This document shows positions 43,301 to 55,540 of a stretch of 64,000 nucleotides of DNA, in pieces. The position numbers were made by a program, and so were the translations under genes. The notes below the pieces were generated by a model. That model saw nothing but the letters and a program-made list of their open reading frames with translations. It made no database searches and had not been told where the DNA came from. The DNA is taken from positions 434,001 to 498,000 of the forward strand of contig JAMYHL010000007.1 in the NCBI GenBank assembly GCA_025531455.1, written 5' to 3'. Source of the stretch: Apiotrichum sp. Y4204 (lineage: Eukaryota > Basidiomycota > Tremellomycetes > Trichosporonales > Trichosporonaceae). The number at the start of each line of letters is the position of its first letter. The first letter of the stretch is position 1.

Positions 43301-46300
43301 AGTGTATGATGTGTCGTACAGAAACACGGCTCTGAAACCCTTTGTGTTTTGCGCTGTTAAATTATTGACTGTGATACTAAGTAGATTCGGTCGCCTCACT
43401 GGACGGCAGCCGTAGTACCCTTGTCGTCTTGCGGCGTCTTTGTGCCGAGCCGAACAAGTAATCCCCAACCTATGCAACGCTTGGCATGCAACACCACATG
43501 TGTGCGCTTAGGCACCCAGAGGCAGCAGAGGCGGAGCGTAGTCACTCACCCCAGGAAACAGCGCCCATTTAGAAGCCTTGGCGCGTTCACTACCGTTCAT
43601 GACTACGTTTTGGTTGGCGGATCCTCAAGCCCAGACTGTGGGTTGGCGATGGGGTCCTGTTCAGTCTGTTTGTCGTCACGGAGAGGCTCTTCGGAATTCG
43701 AATTGCTTCCTCAATCTCAGACAACGCTTCGAGTGGGCAAGCATTCCACCATGTGACTAAGAGGATGGAATGGAACGGTGCTGCGGTGTTACCTTCTTGT
43801 TCAGCCTTCTATGCGAGACAGAAGCCACTCAACCTGCGGATATCGCCTACAGCGCCTGCACACGCTGCCGTGCGACCGTCCCGTCGAAGACGCGTACTCC
43901 AACCTCATGTTGAATTCCTTTCACCTTTCAGCTTTTGCCCTTCTGTCGCCGAGACTGGGGCCTTCGGACGTCGGAGTACCGCAGTCGATATCGAATATTT
44001 TTGTGTCGATGGTCGCACAGTTGTAATCCGAAACGTCTCCACCCATCTCATCTCAGTTCAACGGCGGCGCACGGACGTCCTATCAGACATACCCGCCACG
44101 CGCTCGCCACAAGATCCCAGTTTGCAGTCCAACGGGCAACAGCAGCGACGCCACAGACCCCACGCCGCTCATGACTAAATGGGCGGGAGGGATACTGATC
44201 GCCAGCCGGACCCGCGATCGCGACCTGAGAGGGCGGTTGCGAACATTCTCGTTGAATCGCGGCTGATCTTCTCGCCAAGCGCGTGCTGTACTCATGGCCA
44301 GAGCGCGACACCCCGCGCCATGCTGATGCCTTCTCATCTCCAGTTTCTGACCATCTGCATGCGCTTCACAATCTGCAGACGCCTCGGCCCCTGTGTACCT
44401 TGCCGCAACTTGTCCATGCGTGCTCGAGGCTTTGAGCCTGTGGCGTTCAGGAGCACGTTGCGAGATCATCTGCGCACCGGGGAAGGAACGGCGGGCTCTG
44501 CCGCCGTGAGATTCCAGCCGCGGAGCAGATGGCGCTTGGCGCCGCTGACGATCACGAGCCAGCCCCGGATAGCGAATGGAATGAGGCGGCATGGCGGCTC
44601 CGTCGGCGCGTCGGTGGCATGTGGGCGGGCGTGTCTACATTTATCCGGCGTGGGCCGGCGGTGTCTTCAATTCCGTCGACCGGACCAGTCCACGGGTGCG
44701 CCAAGATGCCGCACGGCTAAACTCGACGTGGATCCATGGAACACATGAAATGCTGCCAGCGATGTGCGAGAACGTCCTTGGACAATTGTGATGTTTTTGT
44801 GTTCTCTCGTTGAGGAATCGACGTAACTGCCCGTATTCGCGCTTCCCTGCTCCTCCTGCTGCTTCTTGCCAGTTGACATTCACGCCGCAAAGCCCAGCAT
44901 GAGTTGCCTGCTCAGCCACACACCGCAGTCAAGAAGTCGCAGCTCCACAGCATGCCCCCTCGTCCTCGTCCGCTCACCGTAACCATGCCTGGACTGACTT
45001 ATATTTATCACTCTGGCCGCCGATATGGATGGTAAGCAACCAATGTTACCCGGCCGCCGCTGGCGATCTCGGCTCATCTCGGCTCATCCCCGCGTGCTCA
45101 CCGCACGCTGCAACGCCACAGCGCCAAGGTATGACGCCACATGACGCCACGGGTGCACGCGGCGCCTGAAGATGAATGCCAGTGCATCCTGAGAGTAATT
45201 TACTTGCAGCTAATACAGTTATCAGGTTCTTGATCTCGTCAACGCGCGTTCCTGTAGAACACAGAGTAATTGTTGAACAGCTGGAAATAGTGAGAGAATC
45301 GAGAAACACGTTGCTCAAACCGGGGAGCAAGGTTGGAAGGTTCACGACTCGTACGACTCCCTGGGCAGCTGACCACCGGCACTTGGAGACCGGACCCCAA
45401 AGTAGCAATTTGGGATCGCGCGGTCATTTTCCCGCGGTGAATCTCTGCGGAAGAGCAAAGCTTGGGCTGGGCTACTGGAACTGGGAAGAAGCACCAACAC
45501 TCACAAGAACGAGCATGATCGCGGTGACTTTGGGTTGCGCAAGAACCTTGATCTGCCTCTCTAGTCTTTTCGGAACGTCACAGAAGGAGCCGAATGGTAG
45601 AAAGAATAGCCGGAGGAAGAAGTCTGATCAGGAAGAAGTCACCGCCAGCCGATTGCAAACATTGCGTCGCTCATGAGCAGGTCGAACCCAGAGGACCTCC
45701 CGTGGAACGGTGTGAGACAACCCATGCGCCACGCTCAGCACTTCTCGAACAACGGGAACACCCCTCAACTATTTAGACACATCCGATCGGCGGCGGCGGC
45801 GGGACATGGCGATCGGACGATCATCCATGATCATCCACCAGAGTTAGCGGCCCTTTCCCGCGGATCATGACAGATTGCGAAGGGCGGCAAGCTGCCAGGC
45901 TACTGTTCCCCGGGGCGCTACTCAAAGTCCGACTCCCGCTACAGAACCAGACACCCGGAAAATCTTCTAGACGCGGAACAGAAATGTCTAGGCAACAGAA
46001 TGTGTCGCCATTGTGGTTTTGCTCTATTCACGGTGAGACGGAGTGGGCACCGAAGCCCCAATGCCTTGACAAATGACACACTCGATAATGCACGCCAACA
46101 TGTTGGTGCCCGTAGATCACCGAGACACCGCCGATCTCGCACCAGCCTCGGGCAATTGAGCGCGTACGACGCCCCCTCTCCCCCTTCGCTAGCCGCGGTT
46201 AATTGACGGATCGTCGTCAAATGTCGCACACAGGTGTTGCGCTCGTTTTCGATCTGGTCTCGAACACACATGCACCACGAGAAACATGGGAGTCGTGTTT

Positions 46301-49300
46301 GGGACCCACATTGTCACCACAGCGCTTGACGACATACGCGTGACCCAAATGAAGAGACTACGGCATCGTGATGCCATAATCTCGAACCTTCTTTCGATTG
46401 TTCTCGGCACACTTCCCGCCGTCTTCTTTCCTGGTTCCGCTTTCTCATGGAAAAGTGCCCAGGAAACGCGCCAAACCTCCGTCCGGTCCCAGGTTCCAAC
46501 GGAGCTACTGTGCGGGAGTCAAGGTATGAGGTATGCCGCACAGAGTCCCAACACCTAACGACAGAGCAATGGAACAACTGCTGATCCGTGGAAGAAATGT
46601 TCTTCAGTTGCCGCTCGTTGTCAGGTTTCTGGACAGGTGACAGCTTCCCAAGTTGCATATCGTACTCCTCGGGCGACTGACTTACTTATTACCTTAGTGA
46701 CAGGAACATGGTCCTGACCATACTCACAGCGGCAAAGTCCCACAGCCAGTCTAATCATGAGGCCGCCTTCGGTCTTGGACACGGTGTCACCTGATGAACT
46801 GTCTGGACTACGGAATTGTACCTTGTTCGCTGGACCTGTCGGGGGACATACGCATGCGCTGTACGATCTTTGGCGTGAGTCTCAGGCGGAGCCGTAACTG
46901 GGCCGGTACAGGGCCTCTTATCCTCCTCACTGGCTACATATTGATCCTCTGCTTGAGCTGTGTACTGTAAAACTTTGCTGTGGTGAACGGTGCACCCCAT
47001 GCTGGCTCCGGACAGCTCATGAGCATTCGTCCTCCAATGTCTGTTCTGTTCAGCGTGTCGCCTGTTGGAACCTGCTCCCCGTCGACTGTACCCCGTGACC
47101 TCTTTTGACCTTGTGCATACTGTAAGTGGTTTTCTCCGAACAACGCGCCAAATGCTCCTTATGTTTCCCCTTCACACACCGTGGGTCATACGCGATCATA
47201 CGCCGACCCGCTCCTCATCCCTGGCCTCTCTTGTAACCAAGTGTTTGCTCCCTTTGGCCTCGTCAACAGTTAGGTTCCACGCTGGAGGATAGCCAGAACA
47301 GCCAGAATACCAGGAAGACGTTGACCCTCGTTCCTCTGTCCTATCGCAACGTGAGACTAGGCCGAGACTGTGACGCTTGGCCGAGACTGTGACGCTGCGA
47401 GTTGAGGCACAGCAGTGTATTTCACTTCCCCATGTTTCTGTCTATCTTATTTTTCCATCCCATCAAGGTTATTGCCGGTCTCTCGGAACACTGCAGCGCA
47501 CACATCCGCCGGTGTGACCTACATTGATACATTGTCCGTCAAACCTTGTCACTGGTCCGACATCTACGGACTTGCTATAGGCACAGCTGGACTTTTTCCA
47601 GAATTCACCGCTATGTAGAACGATACAGGAAATGTTCCGCAAAGTTCCCGCTGGTGGACGACAAATTGCATTGCATCGTCCGGAGGAGAGGCGCCGGACA
47701 CCGCATCCGGCCCAGCTTTACATTGCTCCCAATCCTCAGAGGCTGTTGGGAAACTGGTTGAGGATACAAAAGCGCAGACCTCGCGACTGGCCGGGTATCA
47801 TCCAATAAGACTGGTTATGAAAGTGCGTACCTTCACAAAAATTAATTGCCTGGTGCATGATCCCGCATCCGCACATTGGTAGTATGTATGGTGCGTGGTG
47901 GATGGGGTGACAGCAGTTATCAGTGCCTTTCCTACTAGCTCCAGGGTTTGACCTGAAACTAGTAGGCGTCGTACTCCCCGTCGATCAGACTAGTTTACCC
48001 CAGATGACATCCTTTGGGTGATCAGCACAAAAACTCTCCTGGTGCGCTGATCCCGAGCCGACACAACCGAACGTACACCCTGGACCAGTCGTCCACAGAT
48101 CGTCCACTGTCCACACGCCCCGGCAGACCGGTCCGCGGCGCTTATTGAGCCTAGGTAGCGTCTTTCGGCAGCCGCGTGCAGCCCGTAGCATGCAGCACGC
48201 CGATGACACGGATCCGGGATATTCAGAAACCAGCAAAATGAAATGTGACGTAGTGGGACCAGTGGGCTAGCGCCGCTTTTGTAGTGGATCAGCTAGCTGG
48301 CGGGCTTTACGAACGGCATGAGAAAGCGCACACATGCCTCCCTCCCACGATCCCACAAACCTCAATAATCCAGACTCTCAGCGCCGAGACTCCGCGGCAA
48401 TGGCAACCTCGCCGAGCTCGTGTCTCCCTCTAGACCGTCAACTGATGTGCTACGGCGCGCTAGCCCATTTTCGACCGTCAAAAGCGTCGCGGCCTGGACG
48501 TTCAGGGTTAGGAAGCTGTTGGAGCTGGATGAGTACTCCACCCGCAACAACAACTTGGCGACTTGGCGACACGCGGAAAAGACCTCTCGTTGACTAACAT
48601 GTCAACCCCTGTTTGGATACTTCTCGACTTGCTCCACAGTCCAGACTTCAACGAGGGGTCGAAATTGACTCAGAACTCCGCGGCTGAGCGGCCCGCAAAC
48701 GCCGCAGTGGAGCGGAGCACTTTGGAAGTTACTTCCTTATCCTGCAAGACGGGGGCGTCGCATCCATCATCCCTTGAGAATCACCCACTATCCACAGCCA
48801 CCTGACAGCGTCACATCGTAAGCCATTCCGCCCACTTCGACTGTGGACCCCACGTTTTTTCTTCTGGACAGTGTCCGATCTTGAGAATGCCCACTGCTAG
48901 ATGTTTGACAGAGTTCGGGCACGTCACATCCTCGGGCCAGAAGACTGACGGTTGACGACAGTCGGCGCCCGTGCCATCACCCGCGGCAAGAACACCACGG
49001 TACAGTTTTTGTTTTGGAGAAGTGCACTCCAAAAAACCAACTCGTCTCGCAAGCGCGAGCTGCCAGGCAGATCAGGCCGGATAAATGACGAGAGCCCGTC
49101 TGTTAGGAATGCAGAACACAGGCAAATGTCTTGGATACCCGCAACAACTCACGGAGGAGGTTGGCCGGCAGAGATTGAGGTGGTATTCCAGCATTCCACA
49201 ACACTGACACATTTTGCCGGATTTAGTCGTCGCTTGCCAACAACTCCTACTGTACTTCGTCACCACTGCTGATCAAATGCCATTCTGATCAGCAACAACT

Positions 49301-50963
49301 TGCAATGGACCAACTAATTTCAGATGGCAGCAACACCATCAGCCGCGAGCGTTTAGATTCTGGATGCTCGGGAAACGCGATGGCATGTCTACGACACAGT
49401 GAACCATCTCCCCACATCAAGCCATCTCGGGTTCTCCAACGCACTGATATTGGGCATATTACAACGATTGACATATATTGCTCGGGCGACAGGAGATGGA
49501 GTTAGGGGAAGCAAGGAGAAGCTGATTTCTCTTTTTGCTTGTCATTGTTGTTGACATCTGAACGCGGCTGGCCCGTCATGCGGGGCACCTCTTTGGTGGT
49601 AGTGGAGTTGTCAACACTTCGATGAGGTCCGCAACCTAACGCGAGATGAATCATCAAAGCCCCGTACTATTTGTATGGCAACCCGAGCCATGCTCAAAAA
49701 GGAATATGATGACGGGGAAGGGGATGGTTGCGGGTTGACACGACTCACGATCCAATCTCCTTCCTGCCGTTGAATCATACCTGCCACAAATGCTGGGGCT
49801 CATGACTTAGTCTTCTGTGTTGAAGAGCTTGGATAAGTGGCAAGTGTATTAATCCGTGGGAAGAGCTCGATTTTCTCGTGATCTGGTAAGCATTGCAGTT
49901 TCCACTACACAGAATGCTATAGAGTCCAACCACGAGAATGACCTGCGTCATGTCATTAAAAACGGCTTGGTTGTGTACTGTTCCACTTAGATCTACCTCC
50001 CAACTGAAAGATTTGGCTCAACACCGGTCCCCGATCCTGCTATTATCCAGCATCACCATGCTCACACGGGGTGCGTTGTTAACGTCATTCCAAGACGTCC
50101 AGGTTGTCCGAAAGTGGATCTAATACACAGCGGAATGGATCTTGGTAAATGCAACGCCGGCGCTAGTAGACTCAATAGATAACGCAGCAAAAACGCCCGC
50201 CCGTCCGCAATGGTGCCTCATTCTCAGGGAGAGAAAGTACACAGAACACAGATCTCTGCTTGTCATCGCTGAAGAACAGTGAGAGCGTGAGCCTCGAGCG
50301 ACGTCTCCGTAATAAATAGCATTCTCTGACTACGTGAATGCCACTCTAACATCTATATAAGTATGGCATCTAAGACGAATAGCGAGCGACAGCAGCGAGA
50401 ACAACCAATCGCGGCCAGAAGCCCATTGCTCGCGAGCCACGTCGCGAACGATCTGGGATGACGAGAAGCATGGTGCTGCGAATCCCTTGCCGGAGAACAC
50501 TCAAACGCATGTCAGGTGAGGTCGGAGCCTACGTAAGGCGGGGGTGCATGTGTGCGTCGCCGCCCGAGCCCGCACCGTTAGCGTACACCTCCTGCCTTCG
50601 TTGGTGGTGTCCCGTGAGGTCGGTGTAGAAGTCCGGGGTGAGTCCCTGTGCTATTAGCGATCAGGTCGTACCAGAGTGTGTGACGCAGGGGTGGGGCGGG
50701 TTATGTGCAGCGGCAATATTAATATAAGATCCTCTGTGATGCGTATTCCCTCGAAGACCGAGGGAACCATGCGGTGGCTTGTGGAGCACCTTGCGACTAA
50801 AGGATGTGTCGATATACAGCTCTTGCTACTCCCAGGAAACATATTGTGCACATAATGACCTGTGAAAGGCACCGAGGAACGGTAACGATAAGGCACGGTA
50901 ATCGATTGTCGTCATGCTCATCATGTTTCTGACCCGTTTTTTCCTCATTTTGTCCGCTGAAGA
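40311..50963. other. gene-poor region, about 10.6 kb
   Basis: I find no gene here on either strand that I can support. The longest ORF (40774-41469, 231 codons) has no family motif and mixed composition. Small structures: a near-perfect palindrome TGACAGTT-AC-AACTGTCA (40529-40546), TGGCGCC-GCG-GGCGCCA (40430-40446), a 19-nt direct repeat (47360-47378 and 47379-47397), an inverted CCTACTAG/CTAGTAGG pair near 47930-47965, and a TATATAAG box at 50354-50361. No tRNA, LTR or reverse-transcriptase motif was noticed by eye. Confidence 0.5.
47360..47397. repeat. two tandem copies of a 19-nt unit
   Basis: GGCCGAGACTGTGACGCTT (47360-47378) is followed directly by the same unit with one final base changed (47379-47397). 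Confidence 0.9.
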
Positions 50964-53703
50964 CTATCCCCAATTTGTTCCTTGCCCAGTGGCAGTCACT
51001 CCAATAGCGGAGCTGGCCCACCACCTCATCCTGATCCAATTGCGGGCACTCACAGCCTTTGCACGGTCCTCAACGTTGAACGGCCCTCGGAGGTCGCCAT
51101 GGAAATTTTCAGAGACCTCCTTGCGGAATTGCTCTACTGGATTAACGCCCTCAAGAGCGCAGCTGAGACGTGAGCTTTCCGTACGACGATCTCCAGCACA
51201 ACCTACATCCAGGAGAACCATCGATGGCCAGTGGTGACGTCTAACTGTGTTAACAAACTGAAAGCCTGGCGGACGATCACGGCTCACGAGTGATCTCGTC
51301 TGCGTGGATAATTTCCAAAATCCGTGTCGACTCGGCGTCGCCTGCTGCCTTGAGCTTCGCTAAAGTCAAAGGGTTCATGTCTACGCCACGGGCCTCGGCG
51401 ACAAGATGGATGATGGCGATGCGCGCGGAGAGAGAATGGGCGGTGTCCATCGCAGACTCCCACAGGCCAGCGTGAACTGAAGGGGGTGGCCATCAATGTC
51501 AGACCAGTGGCACAGTCAAGTCATATCGAGGCCGTGTTAGAGGAACATCCAAACACGCATAATTGCACCGTGTGTCAGCATCCAAAAGACTCAGCAGCGT
51601 CAAGGTGCTTACCACTATGCGCGCCAAAGTATGATCCCATTTCCTGATCGGGCGTCAGCTCCGATGTACAAGGCGACTGAGATCACTCAAAGCTCATCAG
51701 GTCGCGATCATTTGGCCAAACAGCATCCAGTGCTGAACTTCCGGATGTGTGAAGACGTCCCAAATGGTTGTAGTCTCAAAGGTTGTACCTATCCTAACGT
51801 CCAAACACCACCCTTTGCGGCCCAGATTAACGCCCAAGAGCTGCCTGGTGATGAGGGAGCGGGGCAGAAGGTCCACGTCCCTCCCTCCTAGCTTAATTGG
51901 AGAGGCCACTCCCACCATATCCTGGTAGTGAAGCTGGACAAAGAGAGCTGGTATTCAATCTAAACGAGAACCAGATCCCAGGCCCACTGGTATCACTCGT
52001 TAGACATGTCCCCAGCCTGCCCAAGACCTTTGCCCCAGTTCTCCTTAAGAAGCGTGCACGCCGGATGCGCAAGGACCTTGAGGATGACCGCTTCGTGACC
52101 GAGCAGGAGGTCCTCCGCCGCCCGTTGAAAGAGATTGTCGACAGAACGACAGAAACAGCACTCACGACTAGACGTTTGCTAAGCAAGGAATAGTGCTTGG
52201 CCTCGTCCTCGGCAACTTTTGCCCAGTCCAGGAAGAATTCCACGGGTAACCTCTGGCCATCGACTTCAAAGTCGGCGAAGCGGGCGAGAATGTCCCATGC
52301 GAGATCGATAGCATATTGCTCGATATTGGCCAGCGCATCTGCAAAGTGGTCAGTAATGAAACGAGTGCTTGGGTTAGGAGATTCGGTAAAGCTAAGTCGC
52401 AGCAGCTGGTGCGACAACGCAGCGTCGGATGAAGGATTGAAATGATATAGTTTACTGGTGTCCCAAAACTTAAGACACCTTTGATCAGAGGATCTCGACC
52501 CCATTTCAGCCTTTTTCACATGTCTTCCACAGAAATGACCCAGCAGGAGGAACCTTTGTCTAGACTTACGAAGCATCATGATGCGAGACTTTTCCGAGCC
52601 TCCCCGCCCACTTGCTGTCAGAACTCCTTCAATTCTAAGTATTGCTCACCGTTTCCCAACCTGCCCCGGTGCGACAGCTGATTGCAACCGTGGCGGAATG
52701 TCGACGAGGTCGCCCTTCTCTTTAGCCCGCCGGATTTCGGACATGTTGGGCCGTATCGACTTCAGCTTTCCCGCCCGCATGCGTGCCACCGCCTCCTTAG
52801 TAAGAGCTACCTTTAGTGTTGGCTCAGCGGTGGCCAGAACAAGATGCGCGAAGCCGAGAAGTGAGTTCGGGAGCTCGTCGGGAAGCTTCACAGCCGCTGT
52901 GGTCGAGTCGGCATTCAGGGTATCTGTGGACGGAGCATCGTCAAGCGACAGTCCGTTCATTGAGAGAGGCGGAGGATCGGCGAACTCTGCGAGAGCAATC
53001 AGCATGGCCTCATGGCAGACACAAAATGCGTACCTTCGCTGACACCACGGAACTCGATTACCTCCCACTTGTGGCCACCCGCGACGTGAGGGACTTCGAC
53101 CCACACCTCAGGGCTATCACCAGAGTTGACAATCTTGACATTGTATGTACACGTTTGAAGGCCAGTGGCTTGACAGCATTAGTCCGAACATTATGATGAA
53201 ATGCCAGCATCTGTACTCACAACTTGAGCCATCCTTAAGGTCTAGCATGTGAATCAGTACAATAGTCCGCGTCAAAAGGAAAGGTAATATCCTGCTCACC
53301 AAAGTCATACTGATGCCATGGGCATACTATTCCGTTAGTCATCAGTCTTCTTCAAACAACACACCGACTGCGCGCGTATCTTCGATATCGTCCACCTCGA
53401 GCTCCGCATGGCTCAAAGGCGCGCCGAGATGAGGACATGCTTCCTCCATGCAGTAAAGCTCGGGTTCTGCAGTCGATGTTGAGCGGGGCACTCCGCCCTC
53501 CGAGACTGCATCACACGCAGTATCAGGAGAATTGGGCTTGTTGATCCTAAACAACAGCAAGCGGTGGTAGACGGCGGGGACTGATTGCGTTCTCAGGGCA
53601 AGGTGGAAGCGCGTGTGCGAGTATGTGTCCTGCAATGCGCAGGCCCTAAATGCGTTAGCAACACCGAGTGTAGCTTATAGGCTCACCTTACGTATCCATC
53701 CAT
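50964..53703 (-). CDS. Rieske [2Fe-2S] - DUF455 ferritin-like fusion protein (about 494 residues)
   Basis: Exons: 53703-53687 (17 nt), 53645-53365, 53326-53300 (27 nt), 53241-53221 (21 nt), 53168-53034, 52986-52650, 52610-52570, 52338-52166, 51643-51613, 51476-51288, 51240-51207, 51162-50964. N-terminal Rieske domain: Cys76-x-His78 (ACPHLGAPL) and Cys101-xx-His104 (VCPWHQYDF), the second motif made by splicing. C-terminal DUF455 domain: the region around LLGFAHLVLATAEPTLK, NIEQYAIDLAWDI, EDEAKHYSLL, GSYFGAHSVHAGLWE, HADEITHVTTGHRWFSW, ENFHGDLRGPFNVEDRAKA. Glu293, Glu332-xx-His335, Glu361 and Glu415-xx-His418 match a ferritin-like di-iron ligand set. Substrate unknown; an oxidoreductase fed by its own Rieske cluster is inferred. 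The last ~30 residues are uncertain (possible alternative end at 50797). Introns of 231 and 522 nt contrast with the 38-58 nt ones. Confidence 0.9.
51897..52193 (+). other. protein-like antisense ORF lying in intron 8 of the Rieske-DUF455 gene
   Basis: A 98-codon frame on the plus strand, mostly inside the 522-nt intron (51644-52165), has a natural-looking composition (VRHVPSLPKTFAPVLLKK, then RKDLEDDRFVTEQEVLRR). It has no ATG at its start (a TTG follows a TAA) and its last 28 nt overlap exon 8. It may be a remnant of another gene captured in the intron, an exon of an antisense gene, or chance. Confidence 0.25.
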
Positions 53704-55540
53704 GCTGAATGAGTGATCGCGGCGATGTGGCATGTAATGAGTAGAAGCACTTGGAGGACGCAGAGTGATGTGATGCGATGGATGAAACAAAAATCGGATT
53801 CTTCAAGGTGGAGGTCGCTAATCGGGTGGCGGACAGAGCACAACGACAATCGGACCTCGCGGATCAGGTGCAGGGCCTGTAGGGGGGATCCAGGGGAAGT
53901 ATGGATCGTGCGGATCGCACGCGACGAGGAGAATCAGTGATCTGCGCGTGAGCTTCACGCTAAGTCCACGCGAACGCCTCATGCTTGTGGCTGCATGGTT
54001 GATCGTTGATTGAGAGGTACGGCATGAACAGCCTGATGACGAGATTTTTTGCTCTGCTCTGCGATGTGAGATGTGTTGTGAATCCTTTGCTGGTGGGCGT
54101 TGTCCTTGGTTAAATTGATCTCATCGATCCAGTTGTGAGAAGACATGGAGCGAAGTGGACAGATTAGTAGGAGTAGTGGGACGCGTTTCAATCCCAGATA
54201 TCCCCCAGGACTGGGCAGACGCCACATTGCAAACGCGCAATCAGAAACAGTCGGTAGTCGGGCCATCAGGCTCTCCCTGGGCCCTGGCTGTCCGTAAGGC
54301 CCAATGGCAAGTCCTCGGCTCTTGTGCCATCCCGCTACGAAACAAGCCCTCGGTGCTCCAGGCTCGGGACTGCAAACGCAAGCAAGCCACACCCGGCATG
54401 CTTTGAGCCTGTTGCCCGCGCCGCCCGGCTCCGCCCGTCCGCCCGTCCTCCCTTACGCCCGCGCCCAGGTTGCAGGCATGCTTGCCATGTGAGGTTCCGC
54501 TGATCCCCTGCGCCCCCCTGCCTGGACTGCCCTCACTGTCGTCTCACCTGCGCCAATCGATCCCTAGCCGAGGCCATCTGTTACATCCCGCTCTGCATTC
54601 GATCCCTGTCGTTTGCCCTCCACGCTATTCCATACTTGGCAAGTCGCCATCTTCTCCCGGTTCCTCACTTGTTCCTCCTACTACTCTCTACTCTCTCTCG
54701 GGCGCGCGACTCGAGACTCTGCGACTCTGGCAAGCGGCACATCCCTATTCGAGAAAAGAACAGACTCATCTTACAACCATCACCATCATCATTTCTCTTC
54801 TTTTGGGTCATCGTACTTCTCACACTCTCGTTACCTCTCGGCTGCTCTTTTCCAACTCTCACAACATCCAGAGCTCTTCCTCCCCCCTCCATCTCCACGG
54901 GCCACGCACCCTATCCTCCGCATTGGTCGCTGCTGTCATCATCAATCCAACCCTCAACTCCGGTCTCTCATTCCGCAGATCCATCTCCGACACAACACAC
55001 TCATCACGACTGGCGCGTCTACCCACCTGAGACAACACCGCGCGCTCCTCCACCGCGTTCGGACGTTCGGACGTGGCCATCAATTTTCCCTCCGCGTACG
55101 GCGCGCGCGACGCGACGCCGCTGAGGTAGTCATCGACTCTTGCGGCTCTGACGGTCGAGATCTCCGACGGCCTCCACTGATTTATGACTGCCTTCTACAA
55201 TTCTGGTCCGAGCACCAACTCGGGTCCTTCGAGGTAAGCAGCAAGCAGGGCGCCGCCCGCCAAAGACCGTTCACACGCGCGCGCCGCAGTTATCTACGGT
55301 CAACTGTCCCCATCGCACTGTAACCTTCTCAGCCCATCACATTCCCATCTTAATCCCTGTCCACGCGTCTACAGTTCCCATTGCCATCATCTCCACCCGC
55401 CGCCGCCGTCCTTGAACCCTGGGCGTTTGGTCTTGTGCCATCGATATCTCCCCTCTCTATTCACACATTTACACCATCAGTTGTTGTTGTCGCCTTCCTT
55501 CCCATCAGCAGACTGCTAACACTAAAACAGACGAACAGGC
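53704..55540. promoter_or_regulatory. divergent promoter and DCK1 leader
   Basis: 1.8 kb between outward-facing genes. From about 54540 to 55540 the plus strand is strongly C/T-rich, as in a transcribed leader of DCK1; overlapping ORFs (54470-55030, 54613-55323) are Ser/Pro/Leu/His low-complexity by-products. A donor-like GAGGTAAGC at 55230-55238 suggests a leader intron (inference). Confidence 0.5.

Noticed and set aside
40311..50963. Retrotransposon or LTR element
   Set aside because: No reverse-transcriptase, integrase or gag-like motif and no long direct repeats were visible by eye; a repeat-library search would be decisive.
54470..55323. Overlapping plus-strand ORFs of 160-236 codons before DCK1
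   Set aside because: They lie in a C/T-rich leader in all three frames and look like by-products of base composition.
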